A stretch of DNA of 6,541 nt from Spirochaetia bacterium (GTDB lineage: Bacteria > Spirochaetota > Spirochaetia > JABMQR01): assembly GCA_016784705.1 (NCBI GenBank), contig JADHUD010000140.1, forward strand, positions 1 through 6,541, read 5' to 3'. Positions 5,503-6,541 of the stretch are shown here, piece by piece. A program made the translations under genes and the position numbers. The stretch's first letter is position 1, and every line of letters begins with the position of its first letter. Below the pieces are notes generated by a model, which was not told the DNA's origin, searched no databases, and saw only the letters and a list, made by a program, of their open reading frames with translations.

Positions 5503-6207
5503 CTAACTCCTTGCTGTTCTGGTACGCTCTTTAGTTTGCTTGACCAGCAGTCCGGCGTCTTCTTTCTTTGCTCTGTCATAGATCTCACCATTGTAGATCC
5601 ATACTTTTACGCCGATCGCACCAAATGTTGTATTTGCCTCAGTAAATCCATAATCTATATCAGATCTAAGGGTATGAAGAGGTACTCTCCCCTCTTTATG
5701 CCACTCAGTTCTGGCCATTTCTGCCCCGCCCAGTCTGCCGGAAATTTTTATTTTAACTCCCTGTACACCTGCACGCATTGCACTGCTGACAGCCATTTTC
5801 AAGGATCTTCTGAAAGACCCGCGCATTGTCAGCTGTCTGGCAACATTCAGGGCAATCAGCTGAGCATCCGCTTCCGGCCTTTTAATCTCTTTAATCTTAA
5901 TCTGTATCTTTTTATCGGCGAGTTTCTGAAGTCTTTCGCCAAGTTTTTCAACATTCGCGCCTTTCGCCCCGATAATTATTCCCGGACGGGATGTTTTAAT
6001 AACAATCGTTATCCGCTGCGGTTTTCTGATTATCTCTATATCAGCGATATCAGCACCCTTTGTTTCAGGACATGTTTCAAGCGCTTTTCTCAAACGCAGA
6101 TCTTCATGTAGTGTATCAGCATAATCTTTTGGATCTACATACCATTTTGATTTCCATGTTTTGTTGATCCCAAGACGAAGCCCTATAGGATTTACTTTCT
6201 GACCCAT
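5503..6207 (-). CDS. rpsC: Small ribosomal subunit protein S3 (uS3)
   Basis: S3 lies in the 30S head at the mRNA entry channel and takes part in helicase activity with S4 and S5. The 234-residue product matches the usual 210-240. Seen: MGQKVNPIGLRLGINKTWKS (1-20), the KH type-2 domain with the GxxG loop GAKG at 80-83 within RPGIIIGAKGANVEKLGERL, IKIKEIKRPEADAQLIALNV (103-122), and the carboxy-terminal domain with GVQGVKIKISGRLGGAEMAR (147-166), KEGRVPLHTLRSDIDYGF (171-188) and IGVKVWIYNGEIY (198-210). It starts directly after the rplV stop. GGGGGAG lies only three bases before the ATG, across the stop codon (GGGGGAGTAGATG). The stop is TAG. Confidence 0.99.
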   Translation of the reverse strand: MGQKVNPIGLRLGINKTWKSKWYVDPKDYADTLHEDLRLRKALETCPETKGADIADIEIIRKPQRITIVIKTSRPGIIIGAKGANVEKLGERLQKLADKKIQIKIKEIKRPEADAQLIALNVARQLTMRGSFRRSLKMAVSSAMRAGVQGVKIKISGRLGGAEMARTEWHKEGRVPLHTLRSDIDYGFTEANTTFGAIGVKVWIYNGEIYDRAKKEDAGLLVKQTKERTRTARS

Positions 6208-6541
6208 CTACTCCCCCATACTCGCAATTTCGTCGACTACCACAGATATATGACTCATTCTCTTAAGAAGTATATCCCTTCTACCATGTGAACGCGCCCA
6301 TACTCTCTTAAGCCTTGGACCTTCATCAATCCGTATCTCTTTGAGATAGAGCATCTCTTCATCCAGCTTCTTGTTTTGCACCAGAGCATTTGCCGCAGCC
6401 GATTTAACGACCTTATTCAGCAGTCCTGCCCCTTTCTGAGGCATAGCCTCAAGTATCGCAACCGCTTCGGCATACGTCTTGCGGCGAACAAGATCTGCAA
6501 CCGGCCGCACTTTTGAGGGAGAAACCATCAAATATTTAGCG
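6208..6541 (-). CDS. rplV: Large ribosomal subunit protein L22 (uL22), 5' end outside window
   Basis: L22 is a 50S protein whose long beta-hairpin lines the nascent-peptide tunnel; hairpin changes give macrolide resistance in other bacteria. 110 residues plus the stop are visible. The frame is open to the window edge and begins AKYLMVSPSKVRPVADLVRR, matching the family's (A)(K/R)xxxxSxxKVRLVxDLIRGK at about residue 5 onward, so the real start lies upstream of the window. Also seen: PQKGAGLLNKVVKSAAANAL, the hairpin IRIDEGPRLKRVWARSHGRR and the closing DILLKRMSHISVVV. No deletion in the hairpin is apparent. The internal ATG at 6528 would remove conserved residues and is not the start. rpsS should lie just upstream if the operon is standard. 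The stop is TAG. Confidence 0.96.
   Translation of the reverse strand, partial: AKYLMVSPSKVRPVADLVRRKTYAEAVAILEAMPQKGAGLLNKVVKSAAANALVQNKKLDEEMLYLKEIRIDEGPRLKRVWARSHGRRDILLKRMSHISVVVDEIASMGE

Noticed and set aside
5536..6111. A 191-codon open frame on the plus strand.
   Set aside because: It lies wholly antisense to rpsC, has no recognisable domain and has a cysteine/serine/phenylalanine-rich composition typical of a reverse-complement shadow of a basic ribosomal protein.
6526..6531. TTG or ATG near the window edge as the start of rplV.
   Set aside because: The codons upstream (reading A-K-Y) continue the conserved L22 amino terminus, so the true start is beyond the window.
1..6541. A hidden non-ribosomal system, repeat array or inserted gene.
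   Set aside because: All bases except short junctions are accounted for by standard ribosomal and secY genes in canonical order, with no insertion and no frame break.

Overview
This window is an ordinary but very clean stretch of a bacterial ribosomal-protein superoperon (the end of the S10 operon running into the spc operon). All genes lie on the minus strand, so transcription runs from high to low coordinates. In transcription order: rplV (L22, 5' end cut by the window edge), rpsC (S3), rplP (L16), rpmC (L29), rpsQ (S17), rplN (L14), rplX (L24), rplE (L5), rpsN (S14, zinc-binding type), rpsH (S8), rplF (L6), rplR (L18), rpsE (S5), rpmD (L30), rplO (L15) and secY (3' end cut by the window edge). 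Every product was recognised from conserved family motifs and expected length. No reading frame is broken.

Packing is extreme. The largest space between genes is 18 bases, several stop codons lie inside or next to the next gene's Shine-Dalgarno sequence, and rplX/rplE overlap by one base (TAATG). No internal promoter, terminator, RNA gene, repeat, mobile element or CRISPR array could be supported. No stretch over 300 bases lacks a gene.

The organism looks like a moderately AT-rich bacterium. The style of L22, S3, L29 and SecY recalls spirochaetes of the Treponema/Spirochaeta type. This is an inference from remembered protein style, not a search, so it is a lean rather than an identification. 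The gene order itself is shared by most bacteria and does not discriminate.

Together the genes supply small- and large-subunit ribosomal proteins in one transcript and, at the end, the SecY channel that docks on the ribosome's exit-tunnel side. The one mildly unusual signal is stop-codon choice: of 15 complete gene ends, 10 use TAG, 5 use TAA and none uses TGA. I found no sign of an undescribed system here.
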